The notes under the pieces are model-generated. The model did not search any database, had not been told where the DNA came from, and was given only the letters and a program-made list of their open reading frames with translations. Of a DNA stretch of 64,000 nt, positions 10,031 through 22,615 are shown piece after piece. The number at the start of each line of letters is the position of its first letter. The first letter of the stretch is position 1. This stretch comes from Ctenosaura bakeri (lineage: Eukaryota > Chordata > Lepidosauria > Squamata > Iguanidae). The stretch is from the NCBI GenBank assembly GCA_948474755.1, contig CAOLHI010001311.1:620001-684000 (forward strand). The letters run 5' to 3'. The position numbers and the translations under genes are program-made.

Positions 10031-12839
10031 TCAAAAACTAATTTCATTGTTGGAATGCATGAGAACTGTCCCCATGGACTCAGTTTGTAATTCTATACAT
10101 AGAAATAGATTTTAAAGAACACTGAAGATGTTGCCCTTGTACTTTTTAACAAACCCCATATTCAATTTGTAGCTTTGGTGAAAGATAAGATGGAAAGACT
10201 AGCCAATGTTATTGCAATATTTGAGTTCAGTTTACATAATGAATTGTTATATATCATTCATTCAACTAAATTTGATTAGCTGCCTATATCTAGTATGTTT
10301 GAAATAATGTGAATTAAAACATTTTCAACATTTGGGTTCTACATAATTTTTACAAAGAAAGCACCTTCAGAAAAATAATTATGGGAAGTCCTCTAAAAGT
10401 TGCACTCCAAAATAAGCATGCATAATTTGTATCAATGTGAAAAAATATAAATTTTAGAAAGTTTGCTGGTGGATTCCATCTGGGTATTGTTGCAAATGGA
10501 CTCTGAACTGTCTTGTGCTATCATCTTTAATGGCGTCAATAAGATCAAGACACTTTATGAATCGTTGCTACAAGTCTTAATGATATCTATAGATTCATTT
10601 ATATTTTACAATGTTTTATATTAGCACACCTGACTTGTCTAGACCATATAATGATATGGAAATGGAAAACTATTTTATCTTTTTAACTCTAATTGCTGAT
10701 TATATTTGATTTTGCTATAGTAAGAAAACATAAAATTGGTCATTTGGCATTCATGGGAGAAATCTAGATATAATAATTCAGTTTAACCAAGCAAACGTTT
10801 GTCTATCTCCCTCGTCTTATTGCCTTATGATAAATTTGGGTAGTTTGTGCTTTAAACTCTCTTCCTGTTCTTCCTGTTAGCTGCTGTTTGAAAAAGCTAT
10901 TATTAGCATGCAAACGATGCACAAGTTTATCTGTCCTTCCATGATTGGTCAGCCCAGGAAATTAAGGATTTTCCAAAACACCATTCATCCAAATGGAGTT
11001 TACCATGATTTTTCATGTGCCATGCCAAACAGTACAAGTTTAATCCTATTTGGGTAAGTAAAACTATAGGTCATTCACATACCAATTTCTCTTCTACTTT
11101 CTTTTGCTTCCCTGGTATTATAAATCCCTAGTATTCAGATATCCATTGCTTCCTTGGGTCAGCCTTTATTTGATCCATTTACATTCAGTTTTTCTTTTTT
11201 CAAAAAACCAACAGAGGTTTCCTTTAATTCATTTCTATCTCATAGTACCATTGAAAGCATATTTGATTTAGATTTATGGAGCTGGATGTTCACTAGTTGG
11301 TACATTACTCCCAAAGCATTCAAAATGTGAAGAATCTTAAGTTAGCTTTATTAGCTTTTTTGAGTTATGAGGAAAGGGGTCAAGTGGTGTACAGTTATGT
11401 AAATTATGTTAAAAAGGGGAAGTACAGCAATGGATTACTTTTACAGTAAATCACTGTTGGGTCAGAAAAGCCACATTTCTCTATCGGTATGAAGGAAATG
11501 AAATTGGAAATGGAAACTTTAAAAGACACCAGATGATACCAGCAGAAGCATTAGACAAATGGAATCACTGTTAATACACCCTCAGTCTAAAACTCCAACA
11601 CATACAAAAGCTAAAAGGGAGAAAATCAATAACAAGTGCCCAAGTGAGGCTATTGTCACTCTTACTAAGCTAGATACAAATGGAACTTCACTGCTGAACT
11701 GACAAGGAAGTGGCAAAATGAATGAATGCTTGGCTTTGTCAAATATAGTTCAAGACTAATTCTAAGATATCAAAAGAAAAAAAATGTTATCTGAACAGAT
11801 ATGTTCAGATTGTATTGCTTACTTAAAAATACTTAATAATAGAGATACTAAACTCAACATCTGTTAAAAGAAAGAATGAGAGGGGCAATGGCCTAGCTGT
11901 GTCATGTCCATAGCTACAGCAACATTTTCCTGATGTTTGCACATGTAGAAGGCATGTGGAAGGAAGGAGCTCTCCATATGTATAACTGAGCACTTTCTCC
12001 TGCACAGATTTCTCAAGGCCTGCCTGTGCTTGACTTCCAGGCCTGCCAGTGGGAAGATACTCCTTGCTACAGTTCCGCAGTGAGGAGAACTTTCACAATA
12101 ATGTTGCCCCAAAAGGTGAGTGACTCAGGCGTCCACCCACAATGCCAATGCCTCTGTGGAAAGATAGGGCATTATTAGGTCACAAGGGAGGCCTGTGAGA
12201 GGGAGGTAACTTTCAGATTTTTTTCACCTTTTAAAACTGGTACTAATGCAGGGACACCAGTTGGAGGTCAAAAGAACATTTTATTGAGGGAAATCAAAAA
12301 CATATGCAAGATTCAAGCAGTTCCACAATCATACAAGGCTAATTGAAGGAAAGGATGGAAAAACTGGATAGTGAGGAGTTAGGATGAAGTGGGTGATATT
12401 TACCTATCCTGAAGAGAAGACACAAAGCAATGGGACTTGGACTGCCCTGAAGGGGAAGGTGTTAATGGCTGTCTGGCTAAACAAACAAAAGGGGTCCAGA
12501 GCTGGCTAATGGTCTTAGCATAAGTATTGACGGGAATTGTGATAGCTTATTAATGTCTGAGCAGGTGAGGGAACAAAAGGGAAGTTCAGCAGGAAGGAGG
12601 TTATAGGGTGTTGGTCATTGTTTGGCAGTTTTGTTTGGTGGTTTTGGTGGCCGTTGTCTTCTAGTTTGGGACCATTGAGAGGACCATCTTGTCTGACTAT
12701 TTCTCAGTGAATGCTTGCCCATTCTTTGAGGTCCCTTCTGACCTACTTTTGTGTGTGTGCAGCCAGTCCTCTTTGCCAGCATGGCTTTTCAGCCATAGAT
12801 GTAAGAATTATATTTTGTGCCAAATAAATAATGTTCATA
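10031..12839. other. intronic sequence, no recognised feature
   Basis: AT-rich and apparently single copy. A possible donor-like AGGTGAGTG near 12113 on the plus strand has no supporting exon. Nothing else was identified. Confidence 0.5.
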
Positions 12840-13805
12840 TTATGGAATGGGGGTGTACACCATGGTAACAGTAATGATGCTATGAAAAATGAAATGGGGA
12901 GGAAAAAGGGGCCAAGAAGTTCTGGTTTTTGAAATGGGGAGTATAGCTTAAGGGAGAGAAAAGGAGGAAACTAATCTAAAATTAAGGAATCTAAATTTAT
13001 GGTTAAATGACACCAAGTTAATTTAATAAATGCCTTAGCCTCCGTAATGGAATGGAGTAAGAGAAAAAGAGAAGTAGTATGTCTTAGGACAAATATTTTG
13101 AAACAACAAATAGGAAGGAATTTGAAATATTAAGAAAGGTAGGGAAGGGAATTTGAGAAGGGGAGCAGAAGGTTATGGATAGGACAGATGCAAGGGAAGA
13201 GGAAAGTCAAATTTAAAATAAAACAGATAAAAGGGTGGTTAAAATTAGGTTATGAAATGGTTACAGATAAGACAATAAACACCGGATTTGGTAATAAACT
13301 GTGCAAAAGATTCTACAATATGAAATGTCATAGAACTTCTGGATTTAGTGATGTCATATAACATGTAAAAGAATCATAATGAAGACTAATATTATGTAAT
13401 TAAATCAGCAAGTAGATTTTAGTATTAAGATTAGAACATGCAGTGTCAATTATCATGTAAATATAGTATGTAATAGGATGCAATATTTAAACATCATCCT
13501 AGATATGTTAACATTTGGTGGAAGAAAGTTCATTTTTCTTTTTCAATTGTTAGAAAATATGAAGTGGGGCAAGGAAGAAGAGAAATTGCTGGGCATTAAC
13601 TCTGAGAGTCTGGAAATAATTTAAGTGTCAAATACCAATTAAAGGAAAAATAGATGCCACATCTTTTTTTCCTTTTTCATTCTTTTCTTTTTAATTTCTA
13701 ATTCTTGTGTTGCATGTTTTCTTTGTGCTGTTTTTCTTTTTTATGTACTTGAAGAATTTTAGTGCTTCTGTAAATTATCAATAAAGATATTATTAAAAAA
13801 TAATT
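12840..13805 (+). mobile_element. decayed L1-type LINE 3' end (tentative)
   Basis: A long purine-rich, A/G-biased tract is followed by a T-rich segment and then 'tcaataaagatattattaaa'. This layout resembles the 3' ends of the clearer L1 copies that finish near 27743 and 40405. No reverse transcriptase motif remains, so the call rests on base composition and the terminal AATAAA/A-rich motif. Confidence 0.4.
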
Positions 13806-14083
13806 CAAAATCTGCCTGTCTGTGCCCCTCTGTGAATGTCTTTCTAGTGAAAATGAGGTAAGGGCCTTTTCTTCTGTATTGTCCACTCGTTTATTACGTA
13901 AAAAATTGCCTCAGCATACTTTATTTGCCTCAGCATCTGATGATTTATGATGCCTGTCCTTGTGATTTTTAGTTTATAGCCTACTGATAGCTATGACATA
14001 CATCCATACTGCTATTTTTATTATTGTACAATACCTGGATATATCGTATTTTACATGGGGTATAGAATTTTTTAAAAAAAAAA

Positions 14084-14150
14084 GAAAGGAAGGAAAGGAA
14101 AGTGGGGGAAAGAGAAGAGAAAAGAAAAAAAGAAAAGAAAGAGAGTGGTC
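14084..14150 (+). repeat. purine-rich (GGAA/GAAA)n low-complexity tract
   Basis: Almost only A and G over about 67 bp. The lysine-rich and serine/phenylalanine-rich short open frames over it are composition artefacts. Confidence 0.85.
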
Positions 14151-14182
14151 CACTATGCATGCAATAAGACAATCTGATTGTT

Positions 14183-15504
14183 TTAATTTATATCCTCCCT
14201 TATTCATGAGATGGGATTCAAGGCAATTTACGATTTAAAAATATGAAGCAAAAATATTAGTTTATAAAAGTTAACAGTATTTTTAAAAACATTGTTAAAA
14301 CAGTTTAAAATACATTTAAAACTTAATAACCAGTAAAAAATTAAAAACATAGCACAGCATTTTGCATATGCACTATTGTTCCATAATTAAAAAGGCCTGC
14401 CTGAATAAAAACATTTTCAACTGCCATTGAAAAGAGAGTGGGGCGGGGGGCAACTGGATCTCCCATGGAAGGTTGTTCAATAGCTTCGGAGCAGCCACTG
14501 AGAAGATTTTCCCCTACAGTCTCACAAAACATGTCCACAAAGGTAGTGAGACTCAAAGATAGTCCTCTTCTGAAGATCTTAAAACTCAAGCTGTCTTTCA
14601 TAAGGAGACACAGTCTTTCTGATAATCTAGACCCAAGCCATGTAGGGATTTAAATGTCAAAAACAGCATTCTTCCCAGAAACAACCATTCTTCCCAGAAA
14701 CATAGCTAGTGAAGTTATTTCAACTGGGAGCCACATGGTCCAGCCACGATCAACAGCCTAGCTGCAGAATTTTGGATCCACTAAAGTTTCTGAACACTTC
14801 CAAAGGAACAGGTGCAGCTGCCACACCAGTTTTACCTGTGTGAACAGACTCCTAGCCACTGCTGAAACTTGGGCATGCAGGATCATATCTGAGAGCAAGT
14901 TGTGAACCTGAGATCTCAGGGGTAGTGTAACACCAGTTGAACTTCTATTCCCTGATCTGCCTTTCTAATTACAAGAAGCATTTCTGACTTGTCTGGATTT
15001 AGTTCCAACTTGTTTGCCCTCATCCAGTCTGTTACTGATGGCAGACATTGATTTAGTACAGAGACAGCTTCCTTGGAAATCAGTGGAAAGGAGAGATACA
15101 GTTGGGTGTCATCAGCATACCAGTGAAAATCACCTGCAAAACTCAAGATAACCACTCCCACATCATGTAGATGTTAAATAACATGAGGGACAACACTGAC
15201 CTCTGGGGGAACTTCAGGCCAATGGCCATGGAGTCCAGTAGGAATTCCCTTCTGAGTTTGTTCCTTCAAAAAGAACCGGAACTACTACAGAGCAGTGTCT
15301 CCAACAGAGGCAGCTCAGAGGGATACCCTGGTCTGCAGTGTCAAAAATCACTTAAAGGTTCGGTAGAACCAACAGGGACGCAGTCCCCCTGTATAGCTCC
15401 CTGTATATGTCATCTACCAAGATGATCACAGCTGTTTCTGTACCATAGCCAGGTCTGAAGCCAGACTGAAATGGATCTATATAATCTGTTTAAGCCTATC
15501 GTTG
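14183..15504 (-). mobile_element. antisense L2-type LINE, 5'-truncated
   Basis: On the minus strand the order is a region matching the block 'DYIDPFQSGF', then the palm, then 14916-15161 with FHWYADDTQLYLSFPL, VTDWMRANKLELNPDKSEML. The remaining C-terminal part is decayed, and the L2 tail lies at 14183 ('tatcctcccttattcatgag' in plus-strand reading). The YADD catalytic box is intact but the frame is broken on both sides. The upstream end coincides with a short MITE at 15505. Confidence 0.8.
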
Positions 15505-15615
15505 ACCATTTCTGCATTAACCAGTTTAAGCCCCTCCCTAACCTGCAAACCCTAGGATTCCATAGGATGTTGAAAGTGGAATAATAGCACTATAACTGGC
15601 TAGTGTGGAAATGGC
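15505..15615. mobile_element. short MITE, GCCATTTCYGCA family, internally shortened
   Basis: The left end is ACCATTTCTGCA and the right end, reverse-complemented, is GCCATTTCCACAC. The core 'aggattccataggatgttga' and 'aagtggaataatagcacta' match the copies at 36707 and 62094. Candidate 5-bp flanks CGTTG and TATTG differ by two transitions, as expected for an old target duplication. Confidence 0.65.
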
Positions 15616-15639
15616 TATTGACATCTCTGCTCAGGTCTT

Positions 15640-17420
15640 GCAAACTCAGGGCCACAGCTTTTTTGACTAAGTCTAGCTAGTTGCAATAACGCTTTCATCT
15701 TTTCCTACTGCTGTCCATCTTTATAATGAGCCATGTCCTGACTAAACTAAGGTACAGGAATCTTTAATCATTTCAGCATCTTCATTTTCTGCTTTAAAGT
15801 TATGTAAATCATCTGTGATCACTATTTTTGTCTTCTAATGCTCAACTCTGCATTTGCATTTTCTTCCTTTACTTTCTTCAATAGTCATTCCAAATAGTTT
15901 CTATTTTCTGTTGGTAGTATAGTATTATTTGCATATCTTAAACTGTTGATGTCCCTTCATCCAGGTTCCTTACCTCCTTCCTCTGAGTCTAATCCACCTT
16001 AATATATTATATTCAGATTACAAATTAAGCAGGTAGGGTGATATGATGCAGCCTTGCCCAACCTCTTGCCAATTGGAAATCATTCTGGGGTTTTCCCTGT
16101 TCTGTTCTGATGGTAGTGTCTTCATTCTCAGTATAGGTTATACATAAGGACAACCAAATGTTGTGGCACACCCATTTCTTTAATAGTGACCCATAGCCTT
16201 TAATGATCTATACAATCAAAGGCTTGCTATGATCTATAGAGCACAGGCTGATCTTTTTTAAAAAATTCTTTGGTGTGCTCTATTATCCAACATACGTTGG
16301 AAAAGGAAAAGGTACTAGGGAATATATTATCCAACATATGTTGGATAATATGTTCCCTAGTGCCTTTTCCTTTTCCGAGCCCAAATTGGACATCTGACAT
16401 TCTCTCTCAATATATGATAAAGGTCTGAGCATTACTTTGCTTGCATGGGATCTTTAAGCAATAGTCCTGTGGTTGCTGCAATCCATAGTGTCCCCTTTCT
16501 TGGGGACTGGAACATATTTTAAGTGTTTCCAGTCTGTGAGCCATTGTTCTTTCCCATTATTTGTTGATAGATTTAAGTTAAAATCTTAGTGGACTCTGTC
16601 TCTGTTGCTTGAAGCAGCTCTAATGGTATGTCATGTGTTCCACATGTGCTTTGAGTGTATCTTCAACTTCAGATACATTCAAAGACTTTGGTTCTTTGAA
16701 TGAATCTGTCATCCTTTCATTCCTTTCATATAGTTCTTCAGTGTATTGTTTCCATCTTCCATCATTTCTTCTTGATCATGTAACATGTTCTCCTGGACAT
16801 ATGGCATCTCCATTCTTGGTTTACATTTCCCTTTGATTTATCAGATTTTCAGGTCAAGGTTTGCTTTTGTTCTCTTCTGTTTTTATGCATTGGTTGTTAT
16901 AGTAGTTTTCTTTGTCCCTGTACACAAGTCACTGAATAGTTCTGTTCAGAGTTCTGCCCTTATTTCTGTCACTTCTTGCTTTTGCTTCTCACCTATCCTT
17001 AATTGCTTGAAGAGCAGTCATCCAATGAAGCTTTTCTTTCTTTTTGGCTACAGATAGTGTCTTTGTGCATTGTTTCCTGACAATGTTCCTGGCTTTGCTT
17101 CAGAGTTCTTCTGGCTCCTGGTCTGTTAGGCTCAATAGTGCAAATCTGGTTTTTTTCACATTATTTTTAAATTCTACATGTTCTGAATGTTCTTCAGGTT
17201 GTATTCTATCACAATGATTTATTTAAGGTTCTTCAGCTTTATTCTATTTTTTTTTTATTTCAGCAATTCATGGTCTGTGCCACAATCTGCACACAGTCTT
17301 GTTTTTATAGAGAGAATGCAGCTTCTCCATCTTTTGCTTCCTATTATGTTCCCAGTTACATCCAAACCTGTTTGCATGCTGAAGTTATCTACAGAAATCT
17401 TTCCCAGGAATCAACACCTC
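15640..17420 (-). mobile_element. antisense BovB (RTE-clade) LINE fragment
   Basis: Minus-strand conceptual reading, broken by frameshifts, gives RTE/BovB signatures. From 5' to 3' these are a charged linker between endonuclease and reverse transcriptase (SKARNIVRKQ-like), a block like FRKGRGTRDQI, then NICWIIEHTKEF, a QAFDCIDH palm block, LWVTIKEMGVPQHLVVLMYNLY, and an SPxLFNL-like segment. BovB is common in squamates and known for horizontal transfer between vertebrates. The copy lacks intact ends. It contains the palindrome at 16299-16376. Confidence 0.75.
16299..16376. repeat. 78-bp near-perfect palindrome inside the BovB copy
   Basis: Two 39-bp arms (16299-16337 and 16338-16376) are reverse complements at 37 of 39 positions, with no spacer. 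The centre is CCAACATATGTTGG. The same centre-like sequence occurs again just to the left (tattatccaacatacgttgg near 16280), so one arm is an extra inverted copy of BovB coding sequence. Confidence 0.9.
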
Positions 17421-19833
17421 CAAGGTAGATGATGACTCAAGAGCAGTCCCTTCAAATGCAATACCTCACTTATGGAATACCATCCCCAACTCAGGGTTTG
17501 GGAGGAGGTTGCCTGATACCCACACTCATGACTTCTTTTATGATGCCAACCTAGACCTAAATGCTACATTAAATGCACAATTACATGTTGTCTTTGGTGA
17601 TGAGAAAGGAAGGGTTTAATTCTTTCTTTCTATAATATGGTCCCAATGGAAATATTCTGCAAGGGTGCAACTTACCCCAGGAAGCAATAACAGCTTTATA
17701 AGAGTGTTTTTGGTGTATACTACAACAGTGAGAAAAACGGTTAAACCCCCTGTACCACAGTCTCAATTTTCCCTCCCCCTATTTTCAGCAAGGGAAGAAT
17801 ATCCAGATACACGATAGGTGATAGTTCATTTCACAAACTGTCTACTTTGCACCTTAAATATTGGATGACACCCTGTTAGTGGGTTATGATAATGTAAGTC
17901 CACTACATGTTATCATGACAAACCTATGTGAGGGGTTGGCAGAGACTAGAACTCTGTACCAATCACACAATGGATGACCCAAATCTCTACAACATGCCTC
18001 TTCTCTGCTTCACTCACTCCTTGCATTTCCTGGGTAGTAGAGAGAAGGAATAGGGGCATCCAGGAATTTTCTTACAGCTGAACGCACAGCAATGATATCA
18101 TACTCAGGGATCCACAGTGGATCCCTGCAAGGTCCTAGTGGATGCCTCTCACTATAGGAAAATATCTGGATGTTCTTCTGTTGTTCCCCCCTCTCCTGCT
18201 CTCCTCCTGCCAGGAAATGGCCATATTTCAGAAGGGGAACTACTGCAGAGAAAGAATTGTTTAGGGGAAGTTGGATGGGAAAACTACTGTAGTTATGCAT
18301 GTGCAGTAAAGTCTCTCAATTCAAGATCTCATTCTTGAATTTTTTAAAATGCTGCTGATACGTTTTTATTGCTCCCCTGATTTACTGTTTTATTTTGATT
18401 GTTTTATATTTCCTAAAATCAGAGGCAGAGAGAGCAGAGACTGTGTGATTTCCCTAAGGCAGGTTCATAGCATTTCCTGAGTCACAGCTCCCCCTCTTAG
18501 CCACTGTGCCATACCAGTATCAGTTTACTTCAGAGGCTATTAACCTTGCACAACATAAAGCAATAAAGGGCATAACAGAAAGGATATGCACCAAACTGGA
18601 CATTACAAGAGCTATTAATATGCATCATGGAAGCTAGAAAAGGAACTCTGATGAGTACAGAAGTGTTACAGTCCTGAACAGAAGATGAAGAAAAGAGTCA
18701 GCAGTATTACACCTGTATTGCATTTATTTTCTTTCTTCTTTCAGGAGGATACAGATGCATGACAAATTCAAATATTAATTCCATGACAAACTGAACCCCC
18801 TGAATGTATCATTTCAGTCTTGTCCCTAAAGTCAATAACAAATACATTTAAAAATTCATTTTGGGGCAACAAACCCTAGAAATATGTTTTTGGAGAAAAA
18901 TGAATTTAAAATACGCATTTAAATGTACTTTTTCTATCTTGCAATTTAACACAGAAATGCAATGGAAAAAGCTTATGTGCGAGCACAAACTGACTTGCTG
19001 CAATGTTTGGATGTAATAAGATATAGAAGAACCCTAGTCTGAGACCCTGCATGCAACATATAGCTACAATGTCATAGCTATGCCCTGTCTCCCAATCACC
19101 CTCCTGAAAAATCAGGCAGCCAAATTGATCCAGGAATTCTGAAGTGCTGGTAAGCATGGTCCTAAATAATGACACATTCACCCCATTCCTGCCAATTTTT
19201 AGAGACATTTGCAGTTTTGGAAATGGTGACATGACTGTAAAAGTGAATATGAAACAGTTATGAGGTCATCTCTACAGCATCATAACTGCCCAACAGGCTG
19301 TCAGCCCTAGTCTTTTGTTTAAACTGACTACAACAACTGTGATGAGGAAACTGTTCATTTGGAAGTCCTCCCGCCTTTGAGGCCCTTGGTGACCACACAG
19401 AGGCCACAGGCAAAATCAAAGCATAGATACATGCTATGTATCTCATAACACATCCCCTTCATATAGACACCCACTGTTCACAGGCTCATAACTACACACA
19501 TTAATGTACATACATGCTGACACATCTGTATTTCTGCCCAGCATACCTAAAAAGTAAGCACACTCATCATATAGCAGAAAAACCAAGTGAACTTCCCATG
19601 GAGGAAGATTTCATTCTTTTCCTTTGTGATGGACTGCAGCTTTGCTTCCTTGCTATGCATTGGAAAAAGGAGTCCCTTTCTCAGAAGAAAGAAAGACAAT
19701 GAACACTATTGTGGTGGTTCTAGGGTTCACAGGTTGATGCACCAAGAATTTTTCAAGTAGCAGGTATGTTTATGTCATTTGTCATTCAAACTTCTATGTT
19801 CCTTCTAAGTTTAGTTTCAGTCCTCAGAGCAGG
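17421..19833. other. intronic sequence with a SINE remnant
   Basis: Mostly unique-looking. A worn SINE piece is visible at about 18418-18520 (gcagagagagcagagactgt ... ccactgtgccatacc). No gene was found. Confidence 0.45.
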
Positions 19834-20227
19834 GCCCTTTCCACAGCACCCTCCCATCCTGCAATGGGGACAGGAGAAGGACGGGGCCATGATGACGCTT
19901 CTGCATGACGTTGTCGTGGTCCCATCTTTCTCCTGTTCCTAAGTAGCACAATCACAGATTAAATCATTGACAGGTTTTTGCTGTCAATGACACACAATTG
20001 CACAGCCATCCCAGATTTACCTGTCCTGTGGAAGCTGCGGAAGTGCAATGCCTGCAATTCTTGCTCCAGCGCAGCCTGGGAAAGTATCTGGCTATGCTGT
20101 GGAAAGAAGGGGCATGACTATCATGCTCCCTTCCACAGGGAGCCAGCTGTCATTTTCCCTTCCTAGCAGAGCCACTGCCAAGATCCCCACTGGACAACTT
20201 CAGAAAAAGATAGGGTGTGGAAAGGGC
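19834..20227. mobile_element. ~400-bp MITE (GCCCTTTCCACA ends), 5-bp target-site family
   Basis: The element begins GCCCTTTCCACAGC and ends TGTGGAAAGGGC, giving 12-bp perfect terminal inverted repeats. The candidate 5-bp flanks GCAGG and CTAGG match at 3 of 5. A central stem-loop pairs TCATTGACAG (19964) with CTGTCAATGA (ending 19990). On the minus strand, TTTCCCAG then 55 bp (20075 to 20021) then GTAAAT looks like acceptor, mini-exon and donor in NELL2 sense. It shares internal blocks with the copies at 57809 and 63538. No transposase frame. Confidence 0.8.
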
Positions 20228-21159
20228 CTAGGTGGATGGTGGGGATGGATTTTTTTTCCAGCAATAGGCTACTGTTTAAGCTGTTTTTGCTAATATGAAA
20301 AATATTTTGAGTGTCTTGGTATTGACTGGGTGATCAAGACCCATTAGTTTTACAGAAATCCTGCTCCTCATGGAGGTTAAAACTGCTAGAACTAGCTTGT
20401 TGATATAGATAAACACAGTTGCCTGGATTTCAGGTGTGGAAGCAAAATATTTGTTTCTTCTGAGAGACAGAGACACTGAAAAAAGAGGCAGACAGGGCTA
20501 AAACATGCACAACAATAGAGATCAGTGGCTATAGCTTGTTAAAATACTTTAGGCACCAAAGTCGATGCTTGACTGTCCTGTGTTTACCTGCTGCTACCCG
20601 ATCAGAATATTAATATACAGAAACATTCACTATGTGGCTGCTATTTATCTCACAAACCTATACGGAGATAAGAGACCAAGAAAGAATGAAAGTTATTCTC
20701 AGACAGTTCAGCATTCAAACATTCTCTCTGGGCTGAGATAACGACTAGAATCCTTTATGCTAACATAAGAACACTAGCACAAAAGATTGAGTTTTTTCAG
20801 AGGTAGCTTAGGTGCAGACCAGGAGCAGTCCATAATTCTTCAGGTACACACAGAGCCTTCTCGTTTGACTTAGTCAGTGGGAGCTAGTCATCCACTGTGC
20901 AATGGGTGAGCTCAAGGCCAAAACAGCCATCTTGCATTCAGTTCCACAACTATGGGATCCATCGTAATTATGCTGGCGTGCATTTAAACTGTCAAAAAAG
21001 TGTATAAAGGATCTTGGCTTTAAACTACTTGCATGCATGAATCCACAAAAAGTGCAGCCATTTTCTTGCTTCAGCCATTTTCTCAAGTATGGCAGTTTGG
21101 GGAGAGGGATGACTTAGGTATGCAGGAGCAATATTGGGGGTAGGGTCAGCAGAATACCT
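20228..21159. other. intronic sequence, no recognised feature
   Basis: Nothing repetitive or coding was recognised by eye. Confidence 0.45.
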
Positions 21160-21350
21160 AAATACCCTGAAGGTATCAACTCTTGCCTGATCATGGAAGC
21201 TAAGTGGTATCAGACATAGTTGGACAGGTGATCATCCAGGAATGCCAGATGCTATATTTCAGAAGAAGGTAATGGCAAATCACCTTTGAGTATTCCTTGC
21301 CTATGAAATTCATGGAGTCACCATAGGTTGGCAATTTGGAGGCACATTTA
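21160..21350 (+). mobile_element. SINE with 5S rRNA-derived head
   Basis: The first ~100 bp follow the 5S rRNA order: 'taccctgaa', CCTGATCATGGAAGCTAAG (5S has CTGATCTCGGAAGCTAAGCA), a worn 'gttgg.ac...gtgatcatccaggaatgccagatgct' matching the 5S internal control region and 3' part. A SINE body with 'ggtaatggcaaatcaccttt' and 'tgaaattcatggagtcacca' follows. A second copy of the body alone lies at 51798. It is not a functional 5S gene, as divergence and the fused tail show. Confidence 0.75.
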
Positions 21351-22239
21351 TAGCACATCAGCAGAATGTCATTACTGTAATCTTCACATAAAAAAAAATA
21401 AAATAAATGATGTTGTGATCTCCAGGGCTTGGACAAAATACAGAGGAAATTTAAAACACCTCTAATATTTAATGGTGACACAATTTAGAACCCTTGAGAA
21501 AAATAAACTCTCTGTCCCCAGAAATTTAACATTTTGAACTTGCTATCTATTTCTGAAATTAAAATAAAGAGAAGGTTGCCCATTACTACCTGTCTACCTG
21601 TTACTTTCCAGAATTAACATTCTTCAAAATGACTGACAGCATAAAATTAAAAAAAAGGGAAAAAAAAGACATACCTTGATAATCTATGAATAGCATTCAT
21701 ATCAAAATGTAAAATTCCCTATCAATCAAAATGAAGTAAGAAAAACTTGCACAAAATCTGCAGTATGTAGTATTATATGATTAATATGGATGTATTCAAA
21801 TTCGTCTGGAATTTTTTTTTAGAGGACAAATGGTGATTTCCTTTATGCATTAACTTGGCTTGTTTGACACAGCATGATACCAACTGTCCAGCCCACAATG
21901 GCTAAGAATAGCCTTTAAGCAAGTTGCTGTGCTAAATCCTACTGTGAAAGATACAAGAGCATAGCTCTGTATTTGTTTCTTACACTTGTGGCATCTGTCT
22001 TTGTGGAACCTGCATTAATTGCAATTCTTGCCCTTGTCATCAATTCCTAAGGTTACAATACAGGTTTCAGATGTAGTCCATTATTCTTACCATCAATCCC
22101 TGTTTAAATGCGCCCCCCCCACTCTGAAGGAGGTAGCTGTTCTGTAAAATGTATCATGTATTCCAACACCACTCTCTATTGAATTTATACCACTCTGTAA
22201 TGAATGTATAGCCTGCCTTAGTGTCACTTATGCCTTTAT
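21351..22239. other. intronic sequence, no recognised feature
   Basis: Unique-looking AT-rich sequence with short homopolymer runs. Confidence 0.45.
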
Positions 22240-22475
22240 GGTGATTAATGCATGTTGTGTGCCTTCAAGCCATTTCAAACAAAGGGTGACCCTAAAATGA
22301 ACCTATTACAGGGTTTATTGGGCAAGATTTGTTCAGAGGGAATTTGCCGTTGCCTTCTACTCAAGGTCAGAGTGTGCAATTTGTTCAAGGTCACTCAGTG
22401 GGTTTCCATGGACCAGCAGGGATCTGAATTGTGGTCTCTTGGAGTCCAACAGTCAAGCCACTACATCACCCTAGC
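22240..22475 (+). mobile_element. tRNA/MIR-like SINE
   Basis: Same family as 9808: GTTGTGTGCCTTCAAGCCAT, 'gggcaagatttgttcagagg', 'tcaaggtcactcagtgggtt' and 'ccaacagtcaagccactac' occur in the same order. Near full length. Confidence 0.75.
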
Positions 22476-22615
22476 TCCACTCCAACACTGGTAAAGTCAA
22501 ATAAGAACAAATATAATTAGTATATTAAAGGCAGATTAAAAACACAATGAAAACGCACTAATAAAAAGAAAGAAACTACCACTACCCTAACAGAGCAAAT
22601 TCTGTGTGACCTTTG

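Noticed and set aside
12105..12125. Possible splice donor AGGTGAGTG, plus strand
   Set aside because: No upstream open frame with a plausible acceptor, and it is opposite to NELL2.
13974..14207. Phenylalanine/serine-rich frames
   Set aside because: Products of the purine-rich low-complexity tract read on the opposite strand.
17430..17570. LINE C-terminus-like residues (AIPHLWNTIPN)
   Set aside because: Too short and without flanking LINE blocks; could be chance or a very old remnant.
21160..21260. Functional 5S rRNA gene
   Set aside because: Too diverged from 5S, no T-run terminator after the 5S end, and fused to a SINE body seen elsewhere.
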